DNA of 64,000 nucleotides, from NCBI RefSeq assembly GCF_019203185.1, contig NZ_CP078093.1, positions 1,709,058 to 1,773,057 on the forward strand, given 5' to 3'. The notes below the pieces were generated by a model that had not been told where the DNA came from, made no database searches, and saw nothing but the letters and a program-made list of their open reading frames with translations. Position numbers and translations under genes: made by a program. This document shows positions 1 to 11,172 of the stretch, in pieces (the stretch's first letter is position 1; each line of letters starts with the position of its first letter). This stretch comes from Crassaminicella indica. GTDB taxonomy: Bacteria > Bacillota > Clostridia > Peptostreptococcales > Thermotaleaceae.

Positions 1-279
1 ATGGGGGGAGCAATGGATTTAGTAGTAGGAGCAAAAAAAGTAATCATTTCTATGACTCATACACAAAAAGGAAAGCCAAAAATTTTAAAAGAGTGTACTT
101 TACCACTTACAGCTGAAGGTCAAGTGAATATGATAGTTACTGAAATGGGTGTAATGGAGTATACAGATAAAGGATTAGTATTAACAGAAATTAATCCAGA
201 ATATACGGTAGAGGATATAAAAGCGGTTACAGAAGCAACATTTACAGTTGCAAATAATTTAAAAGAAATGGAATTCTAA
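1..279 (+). CDS. ctfB: 3-oxoacid / butyrate-acetoacetate CoA-transferase subunit B, C-terminal part
   Basis: The frame is open from the first base, so the gene begins outside the window; about 92 C-terminal residues of a roughly 215-residue subunit are present. The segment [14 protein letters not shown], the [11 protein letters not shown] stretch and CTLPLTAEG are the typical C-terminal signature of beta subunits of family I CoA-transferases (CtfB, AtoA, ScoB). The enzyme moves CoA between short-chain acyl-CoA and acetoacetate or acetate in the cytoplasm, with an alpha subunit expected upstream. The exact acyl specificity cannot be read from this part. A short terminator follows, so it ends its operon. 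Confidence 0.85.
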   Translation: MGGAMDLVVGAKKVIISMTHTQKGKPKILKECTLPLTAEGQVNMIVTEMGVMEYTDKGLVLTEINPEYTVEDIKAVTEATFTVANNLKEMEF

Positions 280-284
280 TTTAT

Positions 285-307
285 GGAGCCTATATAGGCT
301 CCTATTT
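285..307 (+). terminator. Rho-independent terminator after ctfB
   Basis: GGAGCC / GGCTCC with a six-base loop, followed by TATTTT, a few bases after the stop codon. Confidence 0.6.
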
Positions 308-373
308 TCATGGATTTTACAAAGCTTAAAAATCCTTATATACTAGATAGTATATGAAGGGTGGGACAAAAAA

Positions 374-2110
374 ATGCACAAAACAAATTGGGAAATGATT
401 GATAAAGATAAGTCTATAGATCATTTTGACAGGGCAGATGCTATTATAAAAAAGATTCTGATGAATAAAGGTATTACTACAGAAGAAGAAATAGAAGAGT
501 TTCTTTCGGAAAAACCTCAAAAAACTTACAATCCTTTTTTATTGAAGAATATGAAAGAAATTGTAAATACTATTATTGATTATATCAACAAAAAAAAGAG
601 TATATGGATTTATGGAGATTATGATGTAGATGGTATAGCTAGTATTTCTTTATTGATGGATTTTTTGTCAAATTTTACAAATAATCTTCATTATTATATT
701 CCTTTAAGGGAAGAGGAAGGCTATGGACTTAATTGTGATGCTATAAAAGATATTAAGGAAAAGGGAGGGGAATTAATTATAACTGTGGATTGCGGTTCAA
801 CATCAGTAGAAGAGGTTGAACTTGCAAAGAACTTGGGGATGGAAATTATTGTAACAGATCACCATAATCTTTCTGAGGAAGTACCAGATTGCTTGATTCT
901 TAATCCAAAGCAGGAGGATTGTCCTTATCCTTTTAAATTTTTATGTGGCTGTGGGATTGCATTTAAACTAGCACAAGCTATTCAAAAAAATATGGGAGCA
1001 CCTAAAAAATATTTGAGTGATATACTTGATTTAGTAGCGTTAGCAACAGTAGCAGATGTTGTTCCTTTAATAGATGAAAATAGAACTCTATTAAAATATG
1101 GTCTAAAAAAGCTGAACAATCCAACAAGACTAGGATTAAAATATTTAATAGAAGCTGTTGGATTAAAGGATAAAAATATTAGTGCAGGGCATATTGGATT
1201 TGTATTAGGACCTCATTTTAATGCTAGTGGAAGAATTGATGATGCAAGAGCAGGAGTTGAACTGCTTCTAAGTAAGGAACAGCATAAAATAAAGTATTTA
1301 GTAGAGCATTTAGTTACGTGCAATAATGAGAGAAAAGCTATTCAAAAAAAGGGACTAGAAATTTGTAAAGCTAAGGTAGAAAAATATTATATGAATGATC
1401 TTTTCTTAGTCATTGATTCAGAAGGGACTCATGAAGGGGTTATAGGAATTGTTGCAGGGAGGATTAGAGATTTATATTATAAACCTACTTTAATTGTAAC
1501 AAGATCTCAAGATGAAGGAATATTAAAGGGGAGTGGAAGAAGTATTGATGATATAGATATTTATGAAGAAATGAAAAAATGTAAGGATTTATTTATAAAA
1601 TTTGGGGGGCATAAAAACGCTTGTGGTTTTTCTATTGAGGAAAGCAAATTAGAGCTTCTTAGGAAAAGACTTAATGAAGAAGCTTTTAAAATAAAAAAAC
1701 AGAGTCCTAATAAATTTGTGAAAACAATAAAGATAGAATGTGAATTGAAGCCATCACAAATAACAGAAGAATTTGTAAAAGCTTTAGAAAAAATAGAACC
1801 TTATGGTATGGGGAATGAAAAGCCTTATTTTCTTATAAGACAAATTAAAGTTGATAATAATAAAGAAAAGGTTGTTATGGGAAAAAATCATGAGCATTTA
1901 AGATTAAGAGGAGTATCTGAAAAATATCATGATTCTACGGAGATTTTAGCTGTTGGATTTGGATTGGCAGAAAATTATGTAAACGAGCTTAATTGTCCTG
2001 AAATAGTAGATATAGTAGGTTTTCCTAACATAAATGAATGGAATGGATACAAAAATATGCAGCTAATGATTCGAGATATGAAAGCGTATAAAAGTAATAT
2101 TTCTGAATAA
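374..2110 (+). CDS. recJ: Single-stranded-DNA-specific exonuclease RecJ
   Basis: RecJ is a 5'-3' single-strand exonuclease of the DHH superfamily that acts in recombination and mismatch repair. The DHH-domain motifs are in order: GDYDVDGIAS near residue 81 (first metal motif), VDCGS near 138 and TDHHNL near 161. The DHHA1 part carries FGGHKNACGFSI, the substrate-binding GGH motif. A C-terminal OB-type region follows. The length of 578 residues is usual for Gram-positive RecJ. ATG follows a GAAGGGTGGG ribosome site. It appears to be a single-gene unit, followed by a MITE-like inverted repeat. Confidence 0.93.
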   Translation: MHKTNWEMIDKDKSIDHFDRADAIIKKILMNKGITTEEEIEEFLSEKPQKTYNPFLLKNMKEIVNTIIDYINKKKSIWIYGDYDVDGIASISLLMDFLSNFTNNLHYYIPLREEEGYGLNCDAIKDIKEKGGELIITVDCGSTSVEEVELAKNLGMEIIVTDHHNLSEEVPDCLILNPKQEDCPYPFKFLCGCGIAFKLAQAIQKNMGAPKKYLSDILDLVALATVADVVPLIDENRTLLKYGLKKLNNPTRLGLKYLIEAVGLKDKNISAGHIGFVLGPHFNASGRIDDARAGVELLLSKEQHKIKYLVEHLVTCNNERKAIQKKGLEICKAKVEKYYMNDLFLVIDSEGTHEGVIGIVAGRIRDLYYKPTLIVTRSQDEGILKGSGRSIDDIDIYEEMKKCKDLFIKFGGHKNACGFSIEESKLELLRKRLNEEAFKIKKQSPNKFVKTIKIECELKPSQITEEFVKALEKIEPYGMGNEKPYFLIRQIKVDNNKEKVVMGKNHEHLRLRGVSEKYHDSTEILAVGFGLAENYVNELNCPEIVDIVGFPNINEWNGYKNMQLMIRDMKAYKSNISE

Positions 2111-2115
2111 TGGTT

Positions 2116-2198
2116 TAAAATAAACATAAAAAAATATATAAAGATAAGTTATCTGGAATGAACTATCTTTTATATTTTGTTTTGATGTTGTTTATATA
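2116..2198. repeat. MITE-like inverted-repeat element, copy A (short form)
   Basis: A region of about 83 bp whose arms pair (ACATAAAAAAATATATAAAG... against ...TATATTTTGTTTTGATGT). It has the core AAGTTATCTGGAATGAAC and ends in GATGTTGTTTATATA. The core and right arm match copies near 50.8 kb and the right half of the copy at 28.5 kb. No open frame. It could also work as a terminator for recJ. Confidence 0.6.
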
Positions 2199-2206
2199 CA
2201 GTATTA

Positions 2207-2280
2207 TTGACATATGGATTAAAATAAAATACAATAGGTTAAAATAAAGATGTGTTTATACAAATAGGATAACGTTCTCA
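2207..2280 (+). promoter_or_regulatory. Promoter and cre-like site of the antiterminator gene
   Basis: TTGACA at 2207 and TACAAT at 2230 with a 17-bp spacer. A cre-like sequence GGATAACGTTCTCA at 2267-2280 lies downstream of the start, just before the ribosome site, where bound CcpA would block elongation. The match to the general cre consensus is imperfect at two positions. Confidence 0.6.
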
Positions 2281-2292
2281 TGGAGGATTGCC

Positions 2293-3132
2293 GTGGAAAA
2301 GTATGTTATAAAAAAGATATTAAGCAATAATGTAGTATTGGTAGAAAATCAAAATCAAAATTATATTCTTGTTGGGAAGGGTATCGGCTTTGGAAAAAAG
2401 AAAGGGTTTGTATTAGAAAATCCTCAGGTTATTGAGGAAAAGTTTATTTCATTAAAAGGGCTTTCTGAAAATGAATATGAAAGTTTTCTGAGTAAAATAG
2501 ATCCTAAGATCATAGAATTAGTCGAAAAAATCATGGTAATGATAAAAAAGGAGTTAGGAAAAGAACTTAATCCAAATGTACATGTAGGACTAATTGATCA
2601 TATTAATTTTGCTATAAAAAGGTTAAAAGAAGGCATTGAGATTGTGAACCCTTTCTTGTTCGAGACAAAATTACTTTATCCAACAGAATACGATTTAGCT
2701 GAAAAAGCTGTTGATATATTAAAAAATCATTTGAATATTGATATTCCAGAAGCAGAGATTGGATTTTTAGCTCTTCATATTTATGGTGGTAGAGAAAATA
2801 AAAGTAAAAAAGAAGCTTTGAAAAATTCAAAAATGCTTAATACAATATTAAATTATATTGAAAAGAAATTCGATATGCATATAGAAAAAAATTCCTTTGA
2901 TTATAAAAGGTTTATTATGCATTTAAGAGGTGTAATAGATCGGGTAGTCAATCATAAGACTATTGAAAATATACTTTTATCAAAAGTAAAGGAAGACTTG
3001 ATGATTGAATTTAAAGTAGCTTATGATTTATCAAAAATAATGGAAAAAACTTTAAAAATAAATATACCAGAAAGCGAAATAGGATATATAGCAATGCATT
3101 TACACAGATTAAATAGTCAAAAATCTAGATGA
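2293..3132 (+). CDS. glcT: BglG/LicT-family transcription antiterminator (GlcT type)
   Basis: This 279-residue protein has the three-part plan of the family: an N-terminal CAT RNA-binding domain (about 1-60, with SNNVVLV and the VGKGIGFGKKKG stretch), then PRD1 (about 70-170) and PRD2 (about 175-275). The PRDs have conserved histidines in VGLIDHINFA and FLALHIYG, and in MHLRGVIDRV and YIAMHLHRL. Such proteins bind RAT hairpins in nascent mRNA and stop a terminator from forming; PTS phosphorylation of the PRDs sets activity. The GTG start at 2293 follows TGGAGG. The gene lies directly upstream of a glucose-type PTS gene whose leader contains a GlcT-class RAT, which supports GlcT rather than LicT, though the name is partly inferred. 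Confidence 0.85.
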   Translation: MEKYVIKKILSNNVVLVENQNQNYILVGKGIGFGKKKGFVLENPQVIEEKFISLKGLSENEYESFLSKIDPKIIELVEKIMVMIKKELGKELNPNVHVGLIDHINFAIKRLKEGIEIVNPFLFETKLLYPTEYDLAEKAVDILKNHLNIDIPEAEIGFLALHIYGGRENKSKKEALKNSKMLNTILNYIEKKFDMHIEKNSFDYKRFIMHLRGVIDRVVNHKTIENILLSKVKEDLMIEFKVAYDLSKIMEKTLKINIPESEIGYIAMHLHRLNSQKSR

Positions 3133-3157
3133 ATTTATATCAAAAATAAAAAAAGTG

Positions 3158-3186
3158 TTGAATGTGAAAACGTTTTATGATATTAT
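3158..3186 (+). promoter_or_regulatory. ptsG promoter with overlapping cre-like site
   Basis: TTGAAT, 17-bp spacer, TATTAT. The spacer contains TGAAAACGTTTTAT (3165-3178), close to the CcpA cre consensus, so CcpA binding would cover the promoter. Confidence 0.55.
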
Positions 3187-3221
3187 AATGGTACAAAATC
3201 AATTGAATATATTTCATGATT

Positions 3222-3313
3222 TTACGTGTTACTGATTCGATCAGGCATGAGTAAAAGAATGTAGTAAAATAGATTTAAGTCTATTTTATCTTTCTTTTGC
3301 TCATGCCTTTTTG
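3222..3313 (+). promoter_or_regulatory. RAT antiterminator and overlapping terminator in the ptsG leader
   Basis: The sequence CGTGTTACTGATTCGATCAG folds as the small RAT hairpin known from GlcT targets. Its 3' side AGGCATGAGTAAAAGAA pairs alternatively with TTCTTTTGCTCATGCCT (3292-3308), followed by five T, making a strong terminator. The two structures share bases and are mutually exclusive. Binding of the antiterminator protein should permit transcription of the PTS gene. Confidence 0.9.
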
Positions 3314-3430
3314 CATTTTCATTTGTGAATAATATCCGATCTTTAAAAGTGATCACTAAAAAGTTGGATGTTCCTATAAAAAAATAAACATACTAATACT
3401 AAATAATACTAAAAAAAGGAGAGGTGTAAT

Positions 3431-5446
3431 ATGAAAAAAGCATTTGGCGTATTGCAGCAAGTTGGTAAAGCGTTAATGTTACCTGTAGCATTACTTCCAG
3501 CTGCAGGGATTATCCTAGCATTAGGTGCAACACTACAAAATCCATTTTTATTAGAAAAAATTCCAGCACTAGGTGGATCAGGATTTCAATTGTTAGCTAG
3601 TCTTATGTCTAAAACTGGTGGTATTGTATTTGGCAATCTTCCATTATTATTTGCTATTGGTGTAGCTGTAGGATTAGCTGGAGGAGAAGGGGTTGCAGGA
3701 ATTGCTGCAGCTATTGGATATTTGATCATGAATGTTACAATGGGTGTTTTAGTACCAGCCTTTAAACCAGAAATCGTCGAAAATGCTCATGCATTCACGG
3801 AGATTTTAGGAGTTTCAACTCTTCAAACAGGAGTATTTGGTGGTGTTATTGTTGGTATTATGGCAGCTAGTCTTTATAAAAAATATTATAATATAGAACT
3901 ACCACCATATCTTGGATTCTTTGCAGGAAAAAGATTCGTACCGATTGTTACAGCAGTATCATCAATAATCTTAGGAGCTGCTATGATTTTTGTATGGCCT
4001 CCAATTCAAGGTGGATTAGATGCGTTTTCACATAGTATGATTGATACAAACAAAACATTAGCGGCATTCATATTTGGTGTTATTGAAAGATCATTGATTC
4101 CATTTGGACTTCATCATATTTTCTATTCACCATTCTGGTTTGAATTTGGAGAATATACAACAAAAGCTGGAGAGCTAGTTCGTGGAGATCAAGCGATTTT
4201 CTTCAAGCAGTTAATAGATGGAGTACCTTTTACTGCAGGTACATTTATGACAGGTAAATTCCCATTCATGATGTTTGGTTTACCAGGAGCAGCATTAGCA
4301 ATGTATCATGAAGCAAGACCTGAGAAGAAAAAGTTAGTTGCAGGTATTATGGCATCAGCAGCTCTTACATCTTTCTTAACAGGTATTACAGAGCCAATTG
4401 AGTTTACATTCCTTTTCGTAGCTCCAGCATTATTTGCAGTTCATGCATTATTTGCAGGTTTATCATTCATGACAATGCATTTATTAAATGTAAAAATTGG
4501 TATGACTTTCTCTGGTGGTATAATTGACTATTTACTATTCGGGGTATTACCAAATAGAACTCCATGGTATTTAGTAATTCCAGTAGGATTAGTATTCTTT
4601 GTAATCTATTACTTTGGATTCCGTTTTGCAATAAGAAAATGGAATATTAAGACACCAGGTCGTGAAGCTGATGATGAAAGTGCAGTAAATGTAGATGTTC
4701 AGGCAGGAGATTTAGCAGTAAATGTATTAGAAGCATTAGGTGGAAAAGGAAATATTAAAAACTTAGATGCCTGTATTACACGTCTTCGTGTAAGTGTTAA
4801 TGATATTAAAAAAGTAGATAAAGCACGAATTAAAGCATTAGGAGCTTCAGGAGTGCTAGAAGTTGGAAATAATATTCAGGCTATATTTGGTCCAAAATCA
4901 GACCAATTAAAATCACAAATTAAAGATGTAATGGATGGAAAAACAGTAACAAATTCTATTGATATAGAAAAAAAAAATAGTGATGTAAAGGGAAATGATT
5001 ATTTTGTAGCTCCTTTAAATGGTAAGCTTTTAGCATTAAAGGATGTGCCAGATCAAGTATTTTCTCAAAGAATGATGGGAGATGGATTTGCAATCGAGCC
5101 AATAAATGGAGAAGTGGTATCTCCTGTAAATGGTAAGGTTACAACTTTATTCCAAACAAAGCATGCAATAGGTATTACAGCAGAAAATGGACGTGAAGTA
5201 TTAATTCACTTTGGTATTGATACAGTAAAGCTTAAAGGAGAAGGCTTTGAAGCACTTGTAAACCAAGATGATATAGTAAAGGCTGGTCAACCAATTCTTC
5301 GTGTAGATTTAGAAAAAATAAAAGACAAAGTGCCTTCTATTATTACACCAATTATATTTACAAATCTTTCTGAGAAAGAAAAAGTATCTTTCAAAGCTGG
5401 TGTAAAGGTAACATGTGGACAAAAAAATATTGTAAATATACAATAA
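3431..5446 (+). CDS. ptsG: Glucose-type PTS enzyme IICBA
   Basis: The 671-residue membrane permease imports and phosphorylates a sugar. The IIC domain (about 1-410) is strongly hydrophobic and carries the [10 protein letters not shown] signature. The IIB domain follows at about 430-510 with the phosphocysteine motif DACITRLRV. The IIA domain is C-terminal (about 530-660) with the active histidine in [10 protein letters not shown]. The IIC-IIB-IIA order and length fit the glucose/N-acetylglucosamine family. Glucose is favoured by the GlcT-class RAT in the leader and by the adjacent glycolysis operon; GlcNAc (NagE) is the alternative. It is a single-gene unit between its leader and a hairpin. 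Confidence 0.9.
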   Translation: MKKAFGVLQQVGKALMLPVALLPAAGIILALGATLQNPFLLEKIPALGGSGFQLLASLMSKTGGIVFGNLPLLFAIGVAVGLAGGEGVAGIAAAIGYLIMNVTMGVLVPAFKPEIVENAHAFTEILGVSTLQTGVFGGVIVGIMAASLYKKYYNIELPPYLGFFAGKRFVPIVTAVSSIILGAAMIFVWPPIQGGLDAFSHSMIDTNKTLAAFIFGVIERSLIPFGLHHIFYSPFWFEFGEYTTKAGELVRGDQAIFFKQLIDGVPFTAGTFMTGKFPFMMFGLPGAALAMYHEARPEKKKLVAGIMASAALTSFLTGITEPIEFTFLFVAPALFAVHALFAGLSFMTMHLLNVKIGMTFSGGIIDYLLFGVLPNRTPWYLVIPVGLVFFVIYYFGFRFAIRKWNIKTPGREADDESAVNVDVQAGDLAVNVLEALGGKGNIKNLDACITRLRVSVNDIKKVDKARIKALGASGVLEVGNNIQAIFGPKSDQLKSQIKDVMDGKTVTNSIDIEKKNSDVKGNDYFVAPLNGKLLALKDVPDQVFSQRMMGDGFAIEPINGEVVSPVNGKVTTLFQTKHAIGITAENGREVLIHFGIDTVKLKGEGFEALVNQDDIVKAGQPILRVDLEKIKDKVPSIITPIIFTNLSEKEKVSFKAGVKVTCGQKNIVNIQ

Positions 5447-5462
5447 TTTGATATGAAAAATA

Positions 5463-5512
5463 GATACCTCCTAAGCTGATATAAGGCTAGGAGGTGTCCT
5501 CAATTTTAATAC
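5463..5512 (+). terminator. Terminator after ptsG
   Basis: GATACCTCCTAAGC pairs with GCTAGGAGGTGTC with one bulged base; the downstream T run is weak (CTCAATTTTA). Confidence 0.6.
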
Positions 5513-5515
5513 CTA

Positions 5516-5544
5516 TTGACAACTGTTTAATATTAGCGTAAAAT
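5516..5544 (+). promoter_or_regulatory. Promoter of the ptsH-ptsI-pgi-fba-pfkA operon
   Basis: TTGACA at 5516, 17-bp spacer, TAAAAT at 5539. Confidence 0.7.
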
Positions 5545-5571
5545 TCTTATGAAAGCATGAAGAAATTAAAA

Positions 5572-5664
5572 AGCGTGTTACTGATTCGATCAGGCATTAG
5601 CTAGTGATTTTAGGTGAAAATATAATTGATATATTTTTATCTAGTCATTAGTTGATGCTTTTTA
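5572..5664 (+). promoter_or_regulatory. Second RAT antiterminator/terminator, in the ptsH leader
   Basis: GCGTGTTACTGATTCGATCA repeats the ptsG RAT almost exactly. Its 3' side GCATTAGCTAGTGA can pair, with several G-U pairs, with TCATTAGTTGATGC (about 5645-5658) followed by five T. It is therefore a second switch of the same kind, and the upstream GlcT-type protein should control the general PTS and glycolysis genes too. Confidence 0.85.
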
Positions 5665-5731
5665 TAATGAATACGAATCGTAAGTAATGGTAAAATAAAA
5701 TAATAAGAGAATATTAAGGAGGAAATTTAAA

Positions 5732-5992
5732 ATGGAAAAAATAGTAAAAATTTTAAATGATTCAGGAATGCATGCAAGACCAGCAGGAGCTTTCGTAAAA
5801 AAGGCAAATGAATTTTCATCAGATATAAATATTGAAGTTAATGGGAAAGCTGTAAATGCAAAATCTATTATGAATCTATTAAGTCTTGGACTTAAAAAAG
5901 ATGATGAAATAAAAATTGTTGCAAATGGTGATGATGCAGCAGCAGCAGTTGAAGCTTTAGCTGACTTAGTAAATTCAAAATTTGGTGAATAA
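5732..5992 (+). CDS. ptsH: Phosphocarrier protein HPr
   Basis: An 86-residue cytoplasmic phosphocarrier that passes phosphate from enzyme I to sugar-specific EIIA domains. The active histidine is in GMHARPAG (His14). The regulatory serine is in NAKSIMNLL (Ser45), the target of HPr kinase in Firmicutes, so it can act as the CcpA co-repressor. It is first in the operon behind the RAT leader, with an AAGGAGG ribosome site. It lies 14 bp upstream of ptsI. Confidence 0.97.
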   Translation: MEKIVKILNDSGMHARPAGAFVKKANEFSSDINIEVNGKAVNAKSIMNLLSLGLKKDDEIKIVANGDDAAAAVEALADLVNSKFGE

Positions 5993-6006
5993 GAGGAGGT
6001 TTTTGC

Positions 6007-7710
6007 ATGCTATTTGGTAAAGGGGCATCTAATGGAATCGCATTAGGGAAGGCATTACTTATAGAAAATGAGCCCTTAAATATAGAAAAGAAAACCATTG
6101 AGAATACAGAAATAGAAAAGAATAAATTTTTAGAAGCTTTAAACATTTCTAAAGAGCAGCTATCAAAGGTTAGAGATAAAGCTTTAAAAGAGCTAGGAGA
6201 GGAAAAAGCAGCTATTTTTGAAGCTCATTTAATGATTTTAGATGATCCTGAAATCATGAATCAAACAAAGGATAAAATAGAAAATGAAAAGGTAAATGCA
6301 GCATTTGCATTTAAGGAAATCGCTAACCAATTCATTATGATATTTGAATCAATGGATAATGAATATATGAGAGAAAGAGCAGCAGATATTAGAGATGTTT
6401 CTGATCGTGTGCTAAGAAATATAGTAGGGCAGAAAGTTATTGATTTGTCTATGCTAGATGAAGAGGTTATCTTAATTGCAGATGATTTAACACCTTCTGA
6501 TACAGCTACAATGGACAAGGAGAAGGTGTTAGGCTTCTTAACAAATATCGGAGGACGTACATCTCATACTGCTATTATGGCTAGAAGCTTGGAGATTCCA
6601 GCTGTTGTAGGTCTAGGAGATATTACAGATAAGGTTAAAAATGGAGACTATATTATATTAAATGGAGAAACTGGAGAAGTAATCGTAAATCCTAATGAAG
6701 AGGAAATTAACAAGTATAAAGCTCTAAAAGAAAACTATGAAAAGGAAAGAAAAGAGCTTGAAAAGATTATCGGTCAAAAAAGTGTTACACTAGATGGTAG
6801 AGAAGTAGAGCTTGTAGGAAATATTGGAACTCCAAAGGATATCGAGGGGCTTCTGAAAAATGATGCAGAGGGAGTAGGATTATATAGAACAGAATTTATC
6901 TATATGGATAGAGATAGTATGCCTACTGAAGAAGAACAATTTGAAGCTTATAAAAAAGTATTAGAAGGTTTAGGAGATAAACCAGTAGTTATAAGAACAT
7001 TAGATATTGGTGGAGATAAAAAGCTTCCATACTTAAAAATAGATGAGGAAATGAATCCTTTCTTAGGTTATAGAGCTATAAGACTTTGTCTTGATAAAAA
7101 AGAAATATTTAAAACTCAATTAAGAGCGTTGCTTAGAGCAAGTGTATATGGAAACCTTAAGATAATGTTCCCAATGATTTCAAGCCTTGAAGAATTATTA
7201 GCAGCAAAAGAAGTATTAAACGAAGTGAAGAAGGATTTAGATAGTGAAGGAATAAAATATGCAGAAAATATAGAAATTGGTATGATGATCGAAGTGCCAT
7301 CTGCAGCGATCATTAGCGATATTTTAGCAAAGCATGTTGATTTCTTTAGTATTGGTACAAATGATTTAATCCAGTATACTACTGCAGTAGATAGAATGAA
7401 TGAAAAAATTCATCATCTTTATAGTACATTTAATCCGGGTGTTTTAAGATTGATTAAAATGGTTATTGATAATGGACACAAGGAAAATATATGGGTTGGT
7501 ATGTGCGGAGAAGCAGCAGGAGACAAAAAAATGATTCCAATTTTACTAGGAATGGGTCTAGATGAATTTAGTATGAGTGCATCATCTATACTACCAGCTA
7601 GAAAACTAATCCGTTCATTAAAATTTGAAGACGCAAAAAAAATTGCTGATAAAGTTTTAAGCATGGGTTCAGCAAAGGAAATTGAACGTTATTTAGAAAA
7701 TACTATATAG
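6007..7710 (+). CDS. ptsI: PTS enzyme I (phosphoenolpyruvate-protein phosphotransferase)
   Basis: The enzyme autophosphorylates from PEP and charges HPr. The phosphohistidine lies in [13 protein letters not shown] (His187), and the PEP-binding barrel contains [23 protein letters not shown] and the catalytic cysteine in GMCGEAAGD. The length of 567 residues is typical. ATG at 6007 follows AGAGGAGGT. It is co-transcribed with ptsH and followed after 67 bp by pgi. Confidence 0.97.
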   Translation: MLFGKGASNGIALGKALLIENEPLNIEKKTIENTEIEKNKFLEALNISKEQLSKVRDKALKELGEEKAAIFEAHLMILDDPEIMNQTKDKIENEKVNAAFAFKEIANQFIMIFESMDNEYMRERAADIRDVSDRVLRNIVGQKVIDLSMLDEEVILIADDLTPSDTATMDKEKVLGFLTNIGGRTSHTAIMARSLEIPAVVGLGDITDKVKNGDYIILNGETGEVIVNPNEEEINKYKALKENYEKERKELEKIIGQKSVTLDGREVELVGNIGTPKDIEGLLKNDAEGVGLYRTEFIYMDRDSMPTEEEQFEAYKKVLEGLGDKPVVIRTLDIGGDKKLPYLKIDEEMNPFLGYRAIRLCLDKKEIFKTQLRALLRASVYGNLKIMFPMISSLEELLAAKEVLNEVKKDLDSEGIKYAENIEIGMMIEVPSAAIISDILAKHVDFFSIGTNDLIQYTTAVDRMNEKIHHLYSTFNPGVLRLIKMVIDNGHKENIWVGMCGEAAGDKKMIPILLGMGLDEFSMSASSILPARKLIRSLKFEDAKKIADKVLSMGSAKEIERYLENTI

Positions 7711-7777
7711 ATTTTTTGAGCATTATAGATTAAAATTAAAATTAGAGAGTAAAAATCTATTGATAAGGGGATCTATT

Positions 7778-9103
7778 ATGGAGAATATACGTTTCGATTA
7801 TTCAAATGCATCTATTAAAGAGCATGAAGTGGAATACTTAAAAACGCAAGTAATAGAGGCGCATAGAATGATCCATGAAAAGTCAGGGGCAGGAAATGAC
7901 TTTTTAGGATGGGTTGATTATCCTTTAAATTATGATAAGGAAGAATTTGAAAAGGTAAAAGAAGCAGCAGCAAAAATAAGAAAAGATTCTGATGTATTGA
8001 TTGTTGTAGGAATTGGAGGCTCATATTTAGGAGCTAGAGCTGCTATTGAAGCACTTAGCCATTCTTTCTATAATATGATGGATGGTGTAAAAATATTATT
8101 TGCAGGAAATAATATCAGTGGAACGTACCTTAAGCACTTATTAGAAGTAATTGATGGAAAAGACATAAGCATCAATGTTATATCTAAATCAGGAACAACT
8201 ACAGAGCCAGCTATAGCTTTTAGGGTACTTAAGAGCTATATGGAGAAAAAGTACGGCAAGGAAGAAGCAAGAAAAAGAATATATGCTACTACTGATAAGG
8301 AAAAAGGTGCTTTAAGAACATTAGCAGAGAAAGAAGGCTATGAGACATTTATCATACCAGATGATGTAGGTGGAAGATTCTCAGTACTTACTCCAGTAGG
8401 ACTTTTACCAATTGCAGCAGCAGGTCTTGATATAGATGAAATTATGCGTGGTGCAAAAGACGCTAGAGAATTGTACATGGAAAAGGATTTAGAAAATAAT
8501 ATGTGCTATCAATATGCAGCTGTTAGAAACATATTATATCGCAGTGGAAAAACTATAGAGGTTATGGTAAATTATGAGCCAAGCCTACACTACATAGCTG
8601 AATGGTGGAAGCAGTTGTACGGAGAAAGTGAAGGAAAAGATGGAAAAGGTATATTCCCAACAGCAGTAGATTTTTCAACAGATCTACATTCTATGGGTCA
8701 ATATCTACAAGATGGAAGAAGAGATTTATTTGAAACAGTATTAAATATAGAAGCGCCAAAATTAGATATTACTATTGAAGAAGACGAGGATAATCTAGAC
8801 GGATTAAATTACTTAAGCGGTAAAACAATGGATTTTGTAAATAAAAAGGCTTTTGAAGGAACATTACTTGCACATGTAGATGGAGCTGTTCCAAATATTA
8901 TTATAAATGTGCCTAAAATGAATGAATACTATTTTGGTAATCTTATTTATTTCTTTGAAAAAGCATGTGCTATCAGCGGATATTTATTAGGTGTTAATCC
9001 ATTTGACCAGCCTGGAGTAGAAAGCTATAAGAGAAATATGTTTGCACTTCTTGGAAAGCCTGGATATGAGGAATTAAGAGAAGTATTGCAAAAGAGAATA
9101 TAA
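7778..9103 (+). CDS. pgi: Glucose-6-phosphate isomerase
   Basis: Interconverts glucose 6-phosphate and fructose 6-phosphate. Pgi signatures are present: [15 protein letters not shown] for the sugar-phosphate loop, [25 protein letters not shown] and the C-terminal [12 protein letters not shown]. The length of 441 residues fits the Bacillus/Clostridium type. The ATG at 7778 is chosen over an in-frame TTG at 7760 because AAGGGG lies at the right distance before it. It is the third gene of the PTS-glycolysis operon. Confidence 0.95.
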   Translation: MENIRFDYSNASIKEHEVEYLKTQVIEAHRMIHEKSGAGNDFLGWVDYPLNYDKEEFEKVKEAAAKIRKDSDVLIVVGIGGSYLGARAAIEALSHSFYNMMDGVKILFAGNNISGTYLKHLLEVIDGKDISINVISKSGTTTEPAIAFRVLKSYMEKKYGKEEARKRIYATTDKEKGALRTLAEKEGYETFIIPDDVGGRFSVLTPVGLLPIAAAGLDIDEIMRGAKDARELYMEKDLENNMCYQYAAVRNILYRSGKTIEVMVNYEPSLHYIAEWWKQLYGESEGKDGKGIFPTAVDFSTDLHSMGQYLQDGRRDLFETVLNIEAPKLDITIEEDEDNLDGLNYLSGKTMDFVNKKAFEGTLLAHVDGAVPNIIINVPKMNEYYFGNLIYFFEKACAISGYLLGVNPFDQPGVESYKRNMFALLGKPGYEELREVLQKRI

Positions 9104-9132
9104 TAAAATCTATTATTTAAGGAGGAGAAAAA

Positions 9133-9990
9133 ATGTTAGTAACTGGAAAAGAAATACTAAAGCACGCTCATGAGAATGGATATGCAGTAGGAGCTTTTAA
9201 TGTCAACAATATGGAACAAGTACAAGCTATTATTGAAGCAGCAGAGGAAACTCAATCTCCTGTAATCATTCAAGCAAGTCAAGGTGGACTTAAATACGCA
9301 GGTGTAGAGTATATTGCTGGAATGGGTAAAATTGCTGCAGAAAAAGCTTCAGTTCCTGTTGCTATTCACTTAGATCATGGAACAGATTTCAAACAAATCA
9401 TGGCATGTATTCGCAATGGATTTACTTCTGTTATGATTGATGGTTCTCACCATGAATTAGAAGAAAACATAAAAATAACAAAGCAAATCGTGGAAATGGC
9501 ACATGCTGTAGGTGTATCTGTTGAGGCAGAGCTTGGAAAAATCGGTGGAACAGAAGATGATATATCTGTAGATGAAAAAGATGCAACTTATACAGATCCA
9601 GATGAAGCTGCTCGTTTTGTAGAAGAAACTGGAGTTGATTATTTGGCTATTGCAGTAGGAACAGCTCATGGACCTTACAAGGGAGAACCAAAGCTTGATT
9701 TTGATAGAATCAAAGTAATAAAAGAAAAGCTTAACATGCCTTTAGTACTTCATGGTTCATCAGGTGTACCAGAAGAAAGTATTAAAAAAGCTGTTAGTCT
9801 TGGAATCAACAAAATCAATATTGATACGGATATAAGAATGGCATTCCATAAAGCTGTAAAAGAATTTGTAAGCAAAAACCCAGATGTTTATGATCCTAGA
9901 AAGATTGTAGGCCCAGCAAGAGTAGCGATGAAGGAAGTTATTGCAGAAAAAATGAGAATGTTTGGCGCTGCAGGCAAGGCTTGGAGATAG
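9133..9990 (+). CDS. fba: Class II fructose-bisphosphate aldolase
   Basis: A zinc-dependent aldolase that splits fructose 1,6-bisphosphate. VAIHLDHGTD carries the catalytic/zinc-binding residues; SVMIDGSHHE, VEAELGKIGG, GTAHGPYKG and LVLHGSSGVP are the remaining class II motifs. 285 residues, start ATG after AAGGAGGAG. It lies between pgi and pfkA, so the operon follows the order of the upper glycolytic steps, except that pfkA comes last. Confidence 0.96.
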   Translation: MLVTGKEILKHAHENGYAVGAFNVNNMEQVQAIIEAAEETQSPVIIQASQGGLKYAGVEYIAGMGKIAAEKASVPVAIHLDHGTDFKQIMACIRNGFTSVMIDGSHHELEENIKITKQIVEMAHAVGVSVEAELGKIGGTEDDISVDEKDATYTDPDEAARFVEETGVDYLAIAVGTAHGPYKGEPKLDFDRIKVIKEKLNMPLVLHGSSGVPEESIKKAVSLGINKINIDTDIRMAFHKAVKEFVSKNPDVYDPRKIVGPARVAMKEVIAEKMRMFGAAGKAWR

Positions 9991-9997
9991 GAGGTAA

Positions 9998-10964
<967 letters not shown>

Positions 10965-10966
<2 letters not shown>

Positions 10967-10991
10967 CACAGTCATTTGACTGTGTTATTTT
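10965..10991 (+). terminator. Terminator of the glycolysis operon
   Basis: AACACAGTC / GACTGTGTT with a four-base loop, then ATTTTTTG, directly after pfkA. Confidence 0.85.
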
Positions 10992-11062
10992 TTGTATAAA
11001 AAATCAGAAATGATGAGAGATTGAAAAAATATAAGATTATTTAAGCTATCAAATTTATAATG

Positions 11063-11084
11063 ATTACCACATTAATCTGGCAAT
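11063..11084. promoter_or_regulatory. Candidate operator upstream of the PTS IIA gene
   Basis: ATTACCACATTAATC followed by TGGCAAT is a partial inverted repeat. The TTACCACA core recurs at 12843 and 12941 before the IIB gene. A role as the binding site of the PRD activator encoded at 13.3 kb is inferred. Confidence 0.4.
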
Positions 11085-11172
11085 AGGAGTTTTTATTAAC
11101 TTATTAAAAACATGTTATGATGAATATAAGAAAAAAATCTATAAAAAAAAAAACGATGGGAGAGATGGAGCT

